This document shows positions 41,353 through 52,186 of a stretch of DNA of 62,000 bases, piece after piece. The DNA comes from Cristatella mucedo. Lineage: Eukaryota; Bryozoa; Phylactolaemata; Cristatellidae. The stretch is from the NCBI GenBank assembly GCA_009760855.2, contig WPIO01000011.1, positions 5,900,001 through 5,962,000 of the forward strand, read 5' to 3'. The first letter of the stretch is position 1; every line of letters begins with the position of its first letter. Made by a program: the position numbers and the translations under genes. The notes beneath the pieces were generated by a model that saw nothing but the letters and a program-made list of their open reading frames with translations, did no database searches and was not told the origin of the DNA.

Positions 41353-41937
41353 CTATCATTAGGGCTTTCCAAAGTAATGTTCACCACAATTCAAGCAAAT
41401 GCTTATTAGCCATTAGTATTATCCCCGGAGCTATTGCGGGTAAGACTTTTCCCATGATTCCATTAAGTTCAACACAGCACTGATATTCTATTAGCTTAGG
41501 CTTTTCAAGTACTGCTCTTTAATTAACCAAAGTTTAGCAGCATGTTTTCTCGAGTCTTTGTATGCGACATAGCAATCAGCTGATTCATCTCTAAAGCACT
41601 CAAGTCCTTGAACGGAGCATACTTTATAGCGGTCCACATCGAAACGCATGTTTCGGTACGATGCTCACAAACGTAGTCACAAAGCAAAAAGGCTAGCACT
41701 AGATGACTGCAAAGTTAATAGCATGTATCCAAAACCTCCAACGCTTTATGTTATGAATGCGTCTCAAAGGGTTGTGTTCTAGTGTTCTCAGGCCACAAAC
41801 GAAGTGCAGGTGACTATGCTAGTCCTTGCAGACGCGGACCAATAGCAGCGAAGCTGTCTTTGAAATGCATGGCTGGAGTCGCAGCATGGTCCTCGATAGA
41901 TGCAGATGTGCCTTGGCCGCAAAGCACGGCAGCGATA
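41353..41937. other. Unassigned
   Basis: No gene or repeat family recognised. Confidence 0.3.
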
Positions 41938-42080
41938 AAGAGAGAGTGAGAGAGGAAGAGAGAGATAGACAGAGGGGGAGAGAGAGAAAAAGTGAGAGAG
42001 GGAGAGGTAGAGGGAGAGAGAGAGAGGGAGAGGTAGAGGGAGAGAGAAAGAGAGAGAGAAAGAGAGAGGGAGGGAGAGAG

Positions 42081-42121
<41 letters not shown>

Positions 42122-42130
42122 GAGAGAGAC
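41938..42130. repeat. Compound (GA)n microsatellite
   Basis: GA-rich array with repeated GAGGTAGAGGGAGAGAGA higher-order units near 42002-42040. Confidence 0.95.
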
Positions 42131-42628
42131 AGCACACCTCAAGATTAAAGAGTGCATGTCTATAGCGTAGAATGGGCTATTAAATAGCCACAGAGAGCCT
42201 TATCGTAGAAAGATCACTCATGGCGTACAGCTCACTAGCTTGAAAACCAGTGGGCAGCCAACTTATTGGAACATCTAAGCACAAGTGACTGGCTCGAAGC
42301 ACGAAAGCATAGGAGATTAACCGGTACTTCACATGTCCAGCTACAACTTCTGATCAATAGATGATGAGATATCCGGCTCCTATCGCTATAATTCAGGAGC
42401 CGCTAATAATCTCCGGTGCTTTCATAATCTGGCTGATGTTACTTGCCAACATTACACTATCACACTTATTACACAATGGAGCGTCCCAAATGGATGCCAC
42501 ACAACAGTCCGCTTGTCACATGCTACGGCATTTCCCGACGGGTAACTCAGTCTTGGTTCTCACATCGTGACGCAATAAAAACACTGCTGAAATGATTAAG
42601 TGGCTAGAGTACAATCTAAAGCATCTTC
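42131..42628. other. Unassigned
   Basis: Contains the CAGGAGCCGCTAATAAT segment (42392) shared with 7512. No gene is seen. Confidence 0.3.
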
Positions 42629-42631
42629 GTC

Positions 42632-43000
42632 TTTGGACCGTAGACGGCTTGTCGTCGTCGCTAGTATGTACTACTTAGGAGTGTGGCGTAAGCAACATAA
42701 GCATCTGCAGAGGTGCACATCACGTGAGAAACCTTTGCGCCACTAGCCCCACGTCGCTGCGGCTAGTACGCTGGAAGGGATGAGCAAACCGCCAGGTACA
42801 GCTCCTGAGGCGCGTCCGACCTTGACCGCTGCGTGCGGCCATCCCTCCGCCTCCCAGCGTACCTAGCCGCCGCGGCGACGCGGGGCTAATCACGTAAAGG
42901 CTTCTCGCATGATGTGCACCTCTGCAGGTGCTTGCGTTGCTTGCGCCACACTCCTAAGTAGTACACACTAGCGACGACGACATGCCGTCTACGGTCCAAA
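42632..43000. mobile_element. 369-bp foldback/MITE-like element upstream of NUPR1
   Basis: The left end TTTGGACCGTAGACGGC (42632) is the inverse of the right end GCCGTCTACGGTCCAAA (to 43000). The arms continue as near-perfect inverted repeats for about 160 bases (left 42632-42785, right 42843-43000) around a GC-rich loop of about 60 bases. GTC flanks both ends (42629-42631 and 43001-43003), a possible 3-bp target duplication. It has no coding capacity, so it must be non-autonomous. I cannot assign a superfamily. Confidence 0.8.
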
Positions 43001-43014
43001 GTCACTGAGTTAAC

Positions 43015-43030
43015 CGCAATCCAATAGCAA
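43015..43030 (+). promoter_or_regulatory. CCAAT box upstream of NUPR1
   Basis: AACCGCAATCCAATAGC contains CCAAT (43019-43023) between the foldback element and the NUPR1 start, in otherwise TATA-less sequence. A role as an NF-Y site is inference. Confidence 0.35.
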
Positions 43031-43193
43031 AAACCCTTAATGTCATTTGCCAAGGTCACGTCGGCCAGCCCCCTTCGCGGCGGACATGCGCTGTGACCCA
43101 CGACCCCTCGGCAGGCTGCTCGGTCTGTGCGCCGCTGCCGCGTTGGCAGCTGTTTTCGTTGGGACTTTGCTGCGATCGCATTCGGCTGCAATA

Positions 43194-43439
43194 ATGGCGG
43201 AGGGCTCTGGTGAGTACGATCACTACGTATTCGACAACGACAAGCATATGTTCTCTGGCCATAGCGGCAAGGGACGGACGAAGAAAGAGGCGGAGCAGAA
43301 CACCAACCGCCACGATCCGGGCGGCCACACGCGCAAGACCGTCCAGAAGCTCATTAACAACCAAGAGAACCAGAAGCAACCGGACAAAGCCCAGGCATCG
43401 CCGCCGCCGCCGCCATCTGGCAAGGGCGCTGCGTCGTAG
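43194..43439 (+). CDS. NUPR1: NUPR1/p8-like nuclear stress protein
   Basis: 81 codons plus TAG. NUPR1 (p8/Com1) is a small, intrinsically disordered, highly basic nuclear protein that binds DNA and chromatin partners and is induced by cellular stress in animals. The sequence EYDHYVFDNDKHMFSGHSGK is followed by GRTKKEAEQNTNRHDPGGHTRK, which matches the conserved NUPR core (acidic Tyr-rich part, then the basic helix and nuclear-targeting region). The C-terminus adds LINNQENQKQ and a Pro5 run before GKGAAS. The ATG at 43194 has A at -3 and G at +4 and gives a protein of the family's usual length. The frame stays open upstream to another ATG at 43086 (see findings). There is no intron in the coding part: GGTGAGT at 43209 looks like a donor, but the conserved residues read straight through it. 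Confidence 0.87.
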   Translation: MAEGSGEYDHYVFDNDKHMFSGHSGKGRTKKEAEQNTNRHDPGGHTRKTVQKLINNQENQKQPDKAQASPPPPPSGKGAAS

Positions 43440-43896
43440 GTGCGTGCGGCTCGCGCGCGAATGGCGGCCGCGCAGCGTGCGCTCGACCTCGGCCTGGCCT
43501 GCATCTGACGGCGGCGGCGGTCACCCGTTGCAGACGCTCGCCCGTGCGTCGTCTTGCGTTCGTGAAATCTTAACGTGTACTACGGAAAACGGAACCCGCT
43601 GGAGACAGATGTCGCCAAAAAAAAGAGAGAGAAGCAGGACGTTCTGACCTCCACGTTCGCGGCTCCAGAGAGCAGGCGCCGCCGCCGCCGCGGCGTCCGC
43701 AGAGCGGCGGCATGTGTTCGATCATCGGATTGTTGACCGAGCTTCCGCCGTCGGTCCACGCTTGGCGCGGCTGGTTATCGGAGAGCTTCGCGCGGGAAAG
43801 CGGCCCGGAAGTCACTTCTTGGTGCTCTAGGCGGTTGCGCAGCTGCGTGTGCTGGCTAGTCACCTTGACTCTAGTTAGTCACCTTGACCATGAGAA
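43440..43896 (+). other. NUPR1: NUPR1 3'UTR
   Basis: GC-rich then mixed sequence from the stop codon to the polyadenylation signal. Open frames inside it show no conserved content. Confidence 0.6.
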
Positions 43897-43902
43897 AATA
43901 AA
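43897..43902 (+). terminator. NUPR1: NUPR1 polyadenylation signal
   Basis: AATAAA followed 8-15 bases later by a GT-rich stretch (GTTCGTTTGTTTAC), the usual arrangement of an animal poly(A) site. Confidence 0.65.
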
Positions 43903-43920
43903 CTGTTCGTTTGTTTACAG

Positions 43921-45390
43921 AACTCCAATTGCGTGCGTTCGCTCGTGCAGCCAAACGAAATGGCGCCGACATCGGCCGCCCGGTCCCCAAATTCCGGTTC
44001 GGCTCCGGATGCTGTTTACGGAGCCGGGACCGGTGGGCTCGGCCAGTGAGCCAGGCGCTCACTGGCCTTGGGCATCCAGCTGCAGGGTTGCTTCACGGTT
44101 CGGACCTCTGGCACGTGCTCACTCGATCTGGGCTGTCGACTAGCTCTGCGAGTGGGGCTTCATCACGTGGGTAGTTTGTTGAATATGAGCCCCAGTGCGA
44201 ATAGCTCGCCTTAATCTAAAGTTGCTTTACTTGAACATGCTTAGGCAGAGCTTAGACATTTTCCACGGTCGTATTTCGATGTGCACTGGGTGGTGTCGTG
44301 TAGTTCTTTTCCGGAGCATGCACTGCAGCGGCAGCTTGCTCCGGCGAGGCGTTCGTGAATCCTGCTCGAGTTCGACGGGATGTGGGAATGTGTGAAACGT
44401 TGCTACTAAGCGACCATGCTAAGCTGCCTGTTGGTCCACGTGTCGTTCGTAGCTGTACTAAGTCAAATTGTGTCGTAAGTGATTGAAAAGAGATCTTAGG
44501 CAGAAAGCAGCATTGTATCGCGGTGGGCATGCTTTTGATTGCTTGGCACTCGGCTCTCGACACCAGTCAGAGCTAGTACATGTCGAACGCAGGAAGCAGA
44601 GACGAGACGAAGGGGGGCAGCCGATGTGGCGGTGATCGCAGCCCCGAGAGGGATGGAGATACTAAACAAACCGATAGTGGGGCTCTAGTATCTGCATGCA
44701 CTGCTGAGTACAAAACCCAAGCCGAACAGTCTCATGAGACCCGCCAGCGTTCCCTGGTGGGGATAGGCAGGGCATCGAAGCATGACATCACTCGGGTATA
44801 TAATAATACCCGTGTATATGCTAGATTTTGCCATCTTGATATCGAGTTGTGTGAGCTTAGTACTCATATGTCATTTTGCCTTTTTTGGTTGCAGTTTAAC
44901 AGCATGATGCAATCTGCAATTGCACGATCTCTGTTGATGCCTTTTTCTACGGCTTCTCTGTTTTTCTAAGCTAGTACAAGACGCCGGGCGTCAATGAAGA
45001 GTAAGTGCTGCAAGTGTATACGTGTTCGTATGGCTTCCTCAGCGATGCTGATGCATAGAGTCTTACTTCGTGGTCTGTTTAATCACTTTGCAGTTTGTGA
45101 CACAACTGATGACCAAGCCTTAATCAACAAGTGTCTACCATGTCACCTGGGCACCTCTGGCAGTGGACTGCAATGGCAGTCTCCTCTAGCCGTCAAAAGC
45201 CAAATAACATACCAATTGGAGAGCCTAAACCTTAAAATGGCTTGCTTAGCCTATTTCTAGCTGCAATTCCATGCAATCTGACATCATGTTCCTTAGTAGA
45301 TGATGACCGTGTCAGTTCCTTTAGTTAAAACAACTATATGATTACTATATGTCGATATCAATATACATTTTTCATTTATGTGCTAATGCG
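43921..45390. other. Unassigned; short ORF with YY1-like start context
   Basis: A 29-codon frame at 43960-44049 (MAPTSAARSPNSGSAP...) starts within AACGAAATGGCGCCG, a YY1-like motif, but it is too short and unmatched to call. Open frames at 44580-44969 and elsewhere show no domain. No repeat family is recognised. Confidence 0.25.
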
Positions 45391-45394
45391 TTCT

Positions 45395-46175
45395 TAATAA
45401 TAGTAATAATAATAGTAAAGCACTTGATAAAGCGCCATCAGATAACTCAATCTCGCTCTAGGTGCTTTACATTTGCTGCAAAGGGAAATGCAATTGAATG
45501 GTGAGTAAAATCATGCTCGATAAACAAACAAAATGAATAACATGGTTAGGGGTGACATGCACAGGGTCAGCATGCAAATGTGGTTAGTGGCAGCATGCAC
45601 AGTGTCAGCATGCATAAGCACATCAAGGACGAATCACAGGGACCCACTAAATGCTGTCCTAAATATGTGTTTTTAAGTTTTTTAAATGTGGTCAAGTCAG
45701 GGGATGTTCTGACACAGGTCGGGAGGGAGTTCCAGGCTTAGTGAGCATACGAACTAGATGCATGGTCTCCAAAGGATTTGAGGTTTATACGAGGTATTTG
45801 TAGACTGTTGGATTCCGAAAAGCGGGTGATACGATGCTTGGCCTGATGGGGGAGTATATCTGAGAGATAGGCTGGAGCCAAAGAATGAAGGGACCTAAAA
45901 GTGAGCGACAAAACCTTGAAGTCAATCCGTTGCTTGACTGGTAGCCAGTGCAGGTCGGCGAGAAGTGGAGTAATGTGGCAACTGCGATGCTCACGACAGA
46001 CAAGCCTAGCTGCAGAGTTTTGCACCAGCTGCAATCGCCTGATCGCACATGCTGGTAGGTCAGTAAGCAGTGAGTTGCAGAAGTCGAGACGGGATGTCAC
46101 GAATGCATGGACCAACTTGGACGTGGTATCCTTATCTAAACAAGCCCGAATTTTAGCAATGTTATGAAGCTGATA
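45395..46175 (-). mobile_element. LINE-A 3' fragment, well preserved
   Basis: Tail with (AAT)n-like start, 3'UTR, then minus frame 46115-45738 coding SRLDFCNSLLTDLPACAIRRLQLVQNSAARLV and DLHWLPVKQRIDF to FGDHASSSYAH, where a frameshift occurs. It is 5'-truncated near the ATTTTAGCAATGTTATGAAGCTGA block. Confidence 0.9.
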
Positions 46176-46232
46176 AGACTGGGCTTGTCATCACGAACTA
46201 GTTGAATGTTTCCTTTCTTGCTTTATTAACTT

Positions 46233-46234
46233 AC

Positions 46235-46274
<40 letters not shown>

Positions 46275-46340
46275 ATAGGAAGAGATTGAGTTCTCTTAAT
46301 TCACTATTCACTATATAAACTTTATCATTATTGTTATCGT
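46233..46340. repeat. (TA)n microsatellite and possible LINE-A tail remnant
   Basis: TA run 46233-46272, followed by TAGGAAGAGATTGAGTTCTCTTAATTC, reminiscent of the LINE-A stem-loop core. The second part is weak. Confidence 0.6.
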
Positions 46341-47039
46341 TATTAATTACGTCATTATTATCAGTGGATGCATCATGCTTCTCACTGAGGCAAAGCATGA
46401 TGCGATGAGGCAGCACAGGACGAACCGATGGCTGCTCGTGGACACTGTTCGATGGCAATTGAAAACTGCATTGCATGAACAGTGCGTGCAGTTACATTTC
46501 TCTTGACTCGGTGGTGTTGGCAGCATCACTCTAAGACATATTTTGGGCTGCAGATTCAATGACCTGTCCACGTGCAAAGGGTCAGAGCCTAGGAGTGGTG
46601 TGCCCTGCACTGCTCAATCAAGTGAGTTGATGCAGACATTTCTATCCGCGCTGGGCAATGCCTGGGCGTGCGACTCTCGGCGCCAGCAGGGTAGGGAAGG
46701 GCAGGCATTGGGCAGTCGATGGCCGAGCTAGGAGAGCCATTGACGCCCCATGGCTTATGGTGCCGATGGCCTGGCGCCCCAAGTACCTTGCCTTACTTTG
46801 CCTTGGCTGGCCGCTTTAGCTGCCACAAGGGGCGTGCAGAAGCACACAGAAAGCCGCAGGAGCCGAGACAGGAAACAGGGACAGAAAAGGAGATTTCCCC
46901 GACGTTCAGTTAAACACCTCTCGGCAGTGAACTCTGGTCGCCTTCTGCTCCTGTCTTCGAAGCTTCGACGTTTGAAAACAAATCCGAATGTTTTTTAAAG
47001 GCCACCAGTGCAACGAGCGATTTGTCCCGGTTCCTCCCT
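46341..47039. other. Unassigned
   Basis: No gene or repeat family recognised. Short open frames lack domains. Confidence 0.3.
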
Positions 47040-47330
47040 AACTCCTCCCCGTGCCTTTGTTGGCACTGACTGGAGGGCATGCATATATATATCTGAACGA
47101 ATCGTCTAACGCACTGCTTGCGCGTGTACCACGCTGCCGCTAGTAATCTCTTTTAGCACGCCTTTCGGCGTCTTGAACCTTTTTTCCGAGCTGTACTTGT
47201 GACAGCTTGCTTCTTATTCACGGTAGAATCGCTGGAATAAACTGAGCTGACGAGCAGCGGAGCCCGGAACTGCACTATCTTTTCGTGCCCTGCTAGCATA
47301 CATTGGGCAGCTAGAAGCACAGAGGAAGCA
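47040..47330 (+). other. Possible solo LTR-like segment
   Basis: TATATATAT (47083), a T6 run and GC-rich stretch, then GGAATAAACTGAGC (AATAAA at 47237) and a short GC-rich end, within 300 bases: the order expected of a U3-R-U5. Terminal TG..CA ends, target duplication and primer-binding site were not confirmed. Confidence 0.2.
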
Positions 47331-47870
47331 ACCGTCCAGGACTGGTCCTGAGAATGAGCTCCCGGCTCTGCAGGCGTGGCTACTTAGCTGCATTTATTAC
47401 ACGGTGTTGTGCTAGGCCGACCGAGACAAGTGAGATAATCTGGCTACCCTGGAAACGGTTGCCCACATTGCTGACTAGCAAGAAGTGATTTCATTTGCTG
47501 AGCCACCAGAGCGTGCCGATGGCCTGCACACACCTAGCTGCAGCTAGCACCACTGCTACAGACACCTGGCTTGCTGATCATCGAGGATGATGAGCTTTCC
47601 CCAGCTGCTCATGCTGCGATGCTCCTTGCGTACGTACAGTATATGTGAGTGTTGCTGAAGGTTCTTAGGCTGCTAACTCCTGTAGCATGGGGGGTCCAAA
47701 CCCTCGCCAATTTGGATTGGCAGCATGCCGATGGCGAATCAGAGAATGGTTTAGGGTGAAGGACGACGTAGCTGGGTAAACTGAACTCTGCACTGGATGC
47801 GAGCTTGCTCAGCAGTAAGTCTGAAGTGCTGACTCGGGTGCTCGAGAGGGCGCCTGAGTCTAAGTCAAAC
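47331..47870. other. Unassigned
   Basis: Nothing recognised. Confidence 0.3.
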
Positions 47871-47871
47871 T

Positions 47872-48048
47872 AGTGAGCCGGGATGGCGTAGTAGGTTAGG
47901 TGGTTGCTTTTCAAGACCTCAATGCCGAGGTCATGGGTTTGAATCTTGCAGCGGTCGATCCTTTATTACCGCTGCAAGCGGTGATGATAGCCGTAAAGGA
48001 TCTTCTGTCGCTATGCAAAGGGAGTCTGTTAAATCAGCTAGAATAAAA
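47872..48048 (+). mobile_element. SINE-1
   Basis: GTGAGCCGGGATGGCGTAGTAGGTTAGGTGG, CAAGACCTCAATGCCGAGGTCATG arm, B box GGGTTTGAATCTTGC, body GCTGCAAGCGGTGATGATAGCCGTAAAGG, GTTAAATCAGCTAGAAT. Nearly complete. Confidence 0.87.
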
Positions 48049-49155
48049 ACCATAGCAGGTGCCAACTGAAGCTGGTGACACAGGGCATGGAGGGCGCAGG
48101 AGACTGCCCTGCACAAGGGAGACACTTCGATGGGATGGCTCGCCAGAAATTGCAGCTCTCCGAGGACCTTGTTCGAGGTTCGGCAGGGAGCGCTCCATCG
48201 CCTCGAGCCGGTGGCTTATTACAGCCATGGCCGTCTTGCTGTTTCCAGGTCTTCACTCGAATCGAGCCTGTTTCAGGCAGCGCCACTTAGCTTGATGTGA
48301 AAAGAGAAAACATGAACCGTCTGCCCTGCCGACAGCATATGCCGACCGGTTAGCATGGCAAGCAATTGATTGGCCGGTCAGCTTGCCGACTAACCAATGG
48401 GCATCGGTCACCGACGAGCATTCGCCGAAAGCAGGGTCCCACGCCTGAACTGCTTGCTGAAACCACAGTATTAGCACAACTGCAAACGACGGCGATTGAA
48501 TGGACTCCGGAACCTGAGTGCTGCCACCACGTGAGCATGGCCGGCTTGGCCTGCGAGGCATAGCCTCTCGCATCGTCGAGAGGCTATGCCTCGGTTGAGG
48601 GTAGCTACCTGGGTGCACGGTTCGGCTTATGCAGCTCTTCGATTCGAGCCGAGCCCAGCTGAGCACGGTTCGTGCTGCAGATGCTGCATATGGCGCCACT
48701 GCTGCTTCTCTCTCTGGATGATGGCGCTCGGGTCCTGCTTACTTTCTCGGCCAGGCCGGGTGCCCGGCCTTTCTGATGCATCCCTGGGCAAGTCTGCCTG
48801 CTCCGGGCTGGCACGACTTTCATGCAGCAGCACGTGGAGGAGGTCGTGGAGGCGGTCAGCTGCTGGCAACCGTTCCTCGTCAACGGTAGGCTGGTATAAC
48901 AGCAGCGCCAGCGAAAGCACTGCACAACCGCTATCATAATATGCAATTGCGACTTCTGCGAGATTATTTGTGAATGCACGGTTTGGAGACCCGTGCACTC
49001 GCTTAATCCCAAAGTTGGCAGAAGCAGCAATGCTGCAGAGGCCGCTACTGCTGGGGGCATTTCAGTTCTGCTGCTGCTGTATCCAGGTGTTATTGCATCT
49101 ACTTGTGACAGGTGACTGCCGGCTCCTACTGCTTTTGGTGGCTTTTGGCTGCTTT
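48049..49155. other. Unassigned; perfect 17-bp hairpin
   Basis: No gene recognised. The 220-codon minus frame 49267-48605 extends into LINE-B and has no domain. CGAGGCATAGCCTCTCG (48554-48570) is the exact inverse of 48577-48593 with a 6-base loop. Confidence 0.35.
48554..48593. repeat. Perfect 17-bp hairpin, 6-base loop
   Basis: Arms 48554-48570 and 48577-48593, loop CATCGT. No recognised RNA-gene family. Confidence 0.85.
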
Positions 49156-49374
49156 CTAAAGACCGTTTTCGACCAGAAGCTTTGCTCTTCGGGTCTTTGA
49201 CTGTGGGGCTCACTTCCACAATTCTTACGCAACGACATTTATTCTCCAAGAGCCCACTGTGGCACATACTTCCCAGCCGTCCTAAACTTCTACTTCAATG
49301 CTAATCATCTCATTAACTGCCCTGCTGACACAGCTATGTTATGTATCTAGGTGTCTCCGTCTGTAACTCCACAA
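49156..49374 (+). mobile_element. LINE-B fragment joined to inverted LINE-B end
   Basis: AAGACCGTTTTCGACCAGAAGC...ACTTCCACAATTCTTACGCAACGAC to GCTGACACAGCTATGTT is plus LINE-B. Then ATGTATCTAGGTGTCTCCGTCTGTAACTCCACAAAC is the inverted LINE-B terminus, directly followed by LINE-A. Confidence 0.75.
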
Positions 49375-50410
49375 ACTCAAACTCTCTCAACTCATTTGCT
49401 TCATGCATTGATGACATCCGCACATGGATAGCAGCAAATTTTCTAAAACTAAGCGATGATAAAACTCACTTACTGGTTATGGGAAAATCCAGTGTGATTC
49501 AGAGATTGGAAAGGCTTACTCTCAAAAATGGCTCTGCCAGCATATCTCCTGTTGCATCAGCTCGAAATCTAGGTGTCATATTCCAAAGCGACCTCTCGTT
49601 AAACGACCATATCAGCTCCACAGTCAAATCTGCATATTTTCAGCTCCATAACATTGCTATAATTCGGGCTTGTTTAGATAAGGATACCACGTCCAAGTTG
49701 GTCCATGCATTCGTGAAATCCCGTCTCGACTTCTGCAACTCACTGCTTACTGGCCTACCAGCATGTGCGATCAGGCGGTTGCAGCTGGTGCAAAACTCTG
49801 CAGCTAGGCTTGTCTGTCGTGAGTGTCGCAGTTGCCACATTACTCCACTTCTCGCCGACCTGCACTGGCTACCAGTGAGGCAACGGATTGACTTCAAGGT
49901 TTTGTCGCTCACTTGAAGGTCCCTTCATTCTATGGCTCCAGCCGATCTGTCAGATATACTACCCCATCAGGCCAAGCATCGTACACCCGCTTTTCGGAAT
50001 CCAACAGTCTATCAATACCTCGTACAAACCTCAAATCCTTTGGAGACCGTGCATTTAGTTCGTATGCTCCCACAGCCTGGAACACCCTCCCGACCTGCGT
50101 CAGAACATCCCCTGACTTGACCACATTTAAAAGGAACTTAAAAACACACCTATTTAGGACAGCATATAGTGGGTCCCTGTGATTCGTCCTTGATGTGCTT
50201 ATGCGTGCTGACACTGTGCATCGCCGCCACTAACCACATTTGCATGCTGACCCTGTGCATGTCCCCCTAACCATATTATTCATTGTGTTTGTTTTTCAAG
50301 CATGATTTTACGTACCATTCAATTGCATTTCCTATTGCAGCTAATGTAAAGCGCCTAGAAAGAGATTAAGTTCTCTGAGGGCGCTTTATCAAGTGCATTA
50401 TTATTATTGC
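49375..50410 (+). mobile_element. LINE-A 3' half
   Basis: The plus frame 49341-49916 codes NSLNSFASCIDDIRTWIAANFLKL, LLVMGKS, SRLDFCNSLLTGLPACAIRRLQ and DLHWLPVRQRIDFKVLSLT. A TGA then interrupts, and the remainder continues in a shifted frame to LFRTAYSGSL, 3'UTR, stem-loop and (ATT)n tail at about 50407. Confidence 0.92.
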
Positions 50411-50414
50411 TATT

Positions 50415-51030
50415 ATTTTAAAGCCACAAAAACTATGTGGGTTTTACGAAGGAGAGTTTTGAATAACTCACTCACAGCCTAAGCGGCTTTCGGTACAAAC
50501 TCGGTAGCCAACAGACTTCATCTCATGCAGCAAAGAGAAAGTTGGAAGCATAGCTGAGTCAGGAGACCAGTTGAGATAGTGTGTAGCAGGGAAGTAGCAG
50601 CTCACGACTGCTAGAAAGGATGTGCCATAGTCGGCATCAGGAGAGTAGTTGTCGTTGCATGAGAATCGTGGAAGGGAGTTCCACTGTCTAGGACCTGCCG
50701 AGCTTAAGCTTCTGTCGCCAACGGTCTTTAAGCTGGGGTATGGAACAGCTAATTTATTGCTCATATAGGACCTGAGTGCACGAGGAGGCTGGAACTGGTG
50801 CAGCAGTTCAGCTACGTGTGGAGGAGCCAAGCCGTGGCAGGCCCTGTGGGTGAGCGTAAGAACTTTGCTCTGTATTCGTGGATCAACCGGCAACCATCCT
50901 AGTTCTTTCAGCAAAGGAGACACGTGGTCAAACCTGTAGGATTTGTAAACTAGTCTTGCAGCCATATTCATTGCCATCTGCAATGACTTAGTGGCTTTTT
51001 CAGTAACTCAGCCAAAAGTGAATTATAATA
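50415..51030 (-). mobile_element. LINE-B 3' half, open C-terminal frame
   Basis: The minus frame 50983-50468 (171 codons) codes [60 protein letters not shown] and SSAGPRQWNSLPRFSCND, then the last LINE-B residues. The terminal GGAGATACATTA is missing; the copy starts close to the LINE-A (ATT)n end. Confidence 0.9.
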
Positions 51031-51054
51031 ATCTAGCCGAGACAGAACTAAGGA

Positions 51055-51208
51055 GCTATGCTTCTCACCATCTCTTTGCTGCGTCATATGAAGCCTGTTG
51101 ACTACCGCATGCATACTGAAAGCTGCTTAGGCGTTAAGTGCTCTGTGCAAAAACTCTTCTGTGTTGCACCCACATAGTCTTTGTGGAGTTACAGACGAGA
51201 CATGTTTC
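51055..51208 (+). mobile_element. LINE-B 3' end, old
   Basis: GCTATGCTTCTCACCATCTC...GTTGACTACCGCATGCATACTGAAAGC...CACCCACATAGTCTTTGTGGAGTTACAGACGAGACATG. Confidence 0.8.
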
Positions 51209-51212
51209 ATAA

Positions 51213-51345
51213 ATAAAAACTAGCTGATTTAGCAGCCTCTTTTTGTATAGTGGCAGAATAGTCTTAAAGGTTATCACAGCAGCAACCTCGGGACCGAGGC
51301 CATGAAGCAAAAACGCCCTAGCTAGTGGGCCATCACGGCTCGCTA
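51213..51345 (-). mobile_element. SINE-1, internally deleted
   Basis: Inverted tail AACTAGCTGATTTAGCAGCC, inverted body and arm (CAACCTCGGGACCGAGGCCATG), then GGGCCATCACGGCTCGC. The B-box and CTGCAAGCG segment is missing. Confidence 0.8.
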
Positions 51346-51400
51346 GCAATGCGCTGCATTCCGGCTCATTCCTGCTGCTGCTGTTTGGCACAAGTGGCAT

Positions 51401-51423
51401 CCTCAAAGACAAGAGAGAGAGAG

Positions 51424-51469
<46 letters not shown>

Positions 51470-51475
51470 TCAAAG

Positions 51476-51568
<93 letters not shown>

Positions 51569-51586
51569 TCAAAGACAAGAGAGCTT
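51401..51586. repeat. (GA)n microsatellite with triplicated CCTCAAAGACAAGAGAG unit
   Basis: The 17-base unit occurs at 51401, 51468 and 51567, separated by GA runs of about 50 and 80 bases. The array grew by duplicating a unit plus GA run. Confidence 0.93.
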
Positions 51587-52186
51587 CCTCCTCCGAGTAT
51601 GTGAGCTTCAGAGCGAGCTCCGGCTGGGACCCAGCTGGAGCTGGATCCCAGCTGGCGCTCGCATCCCGGAGGTGTTGCTGCTAGCGGCTGCATCGGTGAG
51701 GCAAAAGAATTGGAACCAGTACCGCGCATTCCATGACTGTACACATGCTCGTGCATATCTATGAGCAGGGCTGACCCTAGGTAAGCTAAGGAAAGCCAGG
51801 CCTTGACTTGGCTATAGGCAGCCATTCAAGGGAGGTTGCTGGGTGAGTCAGGCTAGTTGCCACCAGACAAGTCCATCTGGGTCCGTAGGAGGGATTAGGC
51901 ATCCGTAGGTGCCCTATCTCTGCGCCTACGTTGATGAGCTTGAATCGCTGCATGCGTGAACGTGTGAGCGTGTGCATTCACCTGCACCTATATTACATGC
52001 ATGCGCAACGCTTGTTTTCAATGCGTCTGCATTCATGTGGGTTCATGTGTGTGCACGTGTGTGTGTGCATGTGCGGCTAATGTGAGTGCTCATGCGAGTG
52101 CTCGAAGGCAGTAACTGTACCGGCAAGCGTGCGCGCGTGTGTGCTCATGCGTGAGCATGCAGTCATCCAATGCAAACAAGATGAAA
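51587..52186. other. Unassigned; imperfect inverted repeat
   Basis: No gene seen. GCTGGGACCCAGCT (51623-51636) pairs with 51639-51652 with one mismatch. GTGTG/CATGTG-rich sequence lies at 51950-52160. Confidence 0.3.

Noticed and set aside
42632-43000. CRISPR array or tandem repeat
   Set aside because: The repeated sequence is inverted, present twice only and has no spacers; it is a foldback element.
43209-43215. Splice donor in NUPR1 coding sequence (GGTGAGT)
   Set aside because: The conserved NUPR residues continue in frame across it, so an intron here would remove the family core.
48605-49267. 220-codon minus-strand frame
   Set aside because: Its N-terminal part is antisense LINE-B sequence and the rest has no domain or conserved composition.
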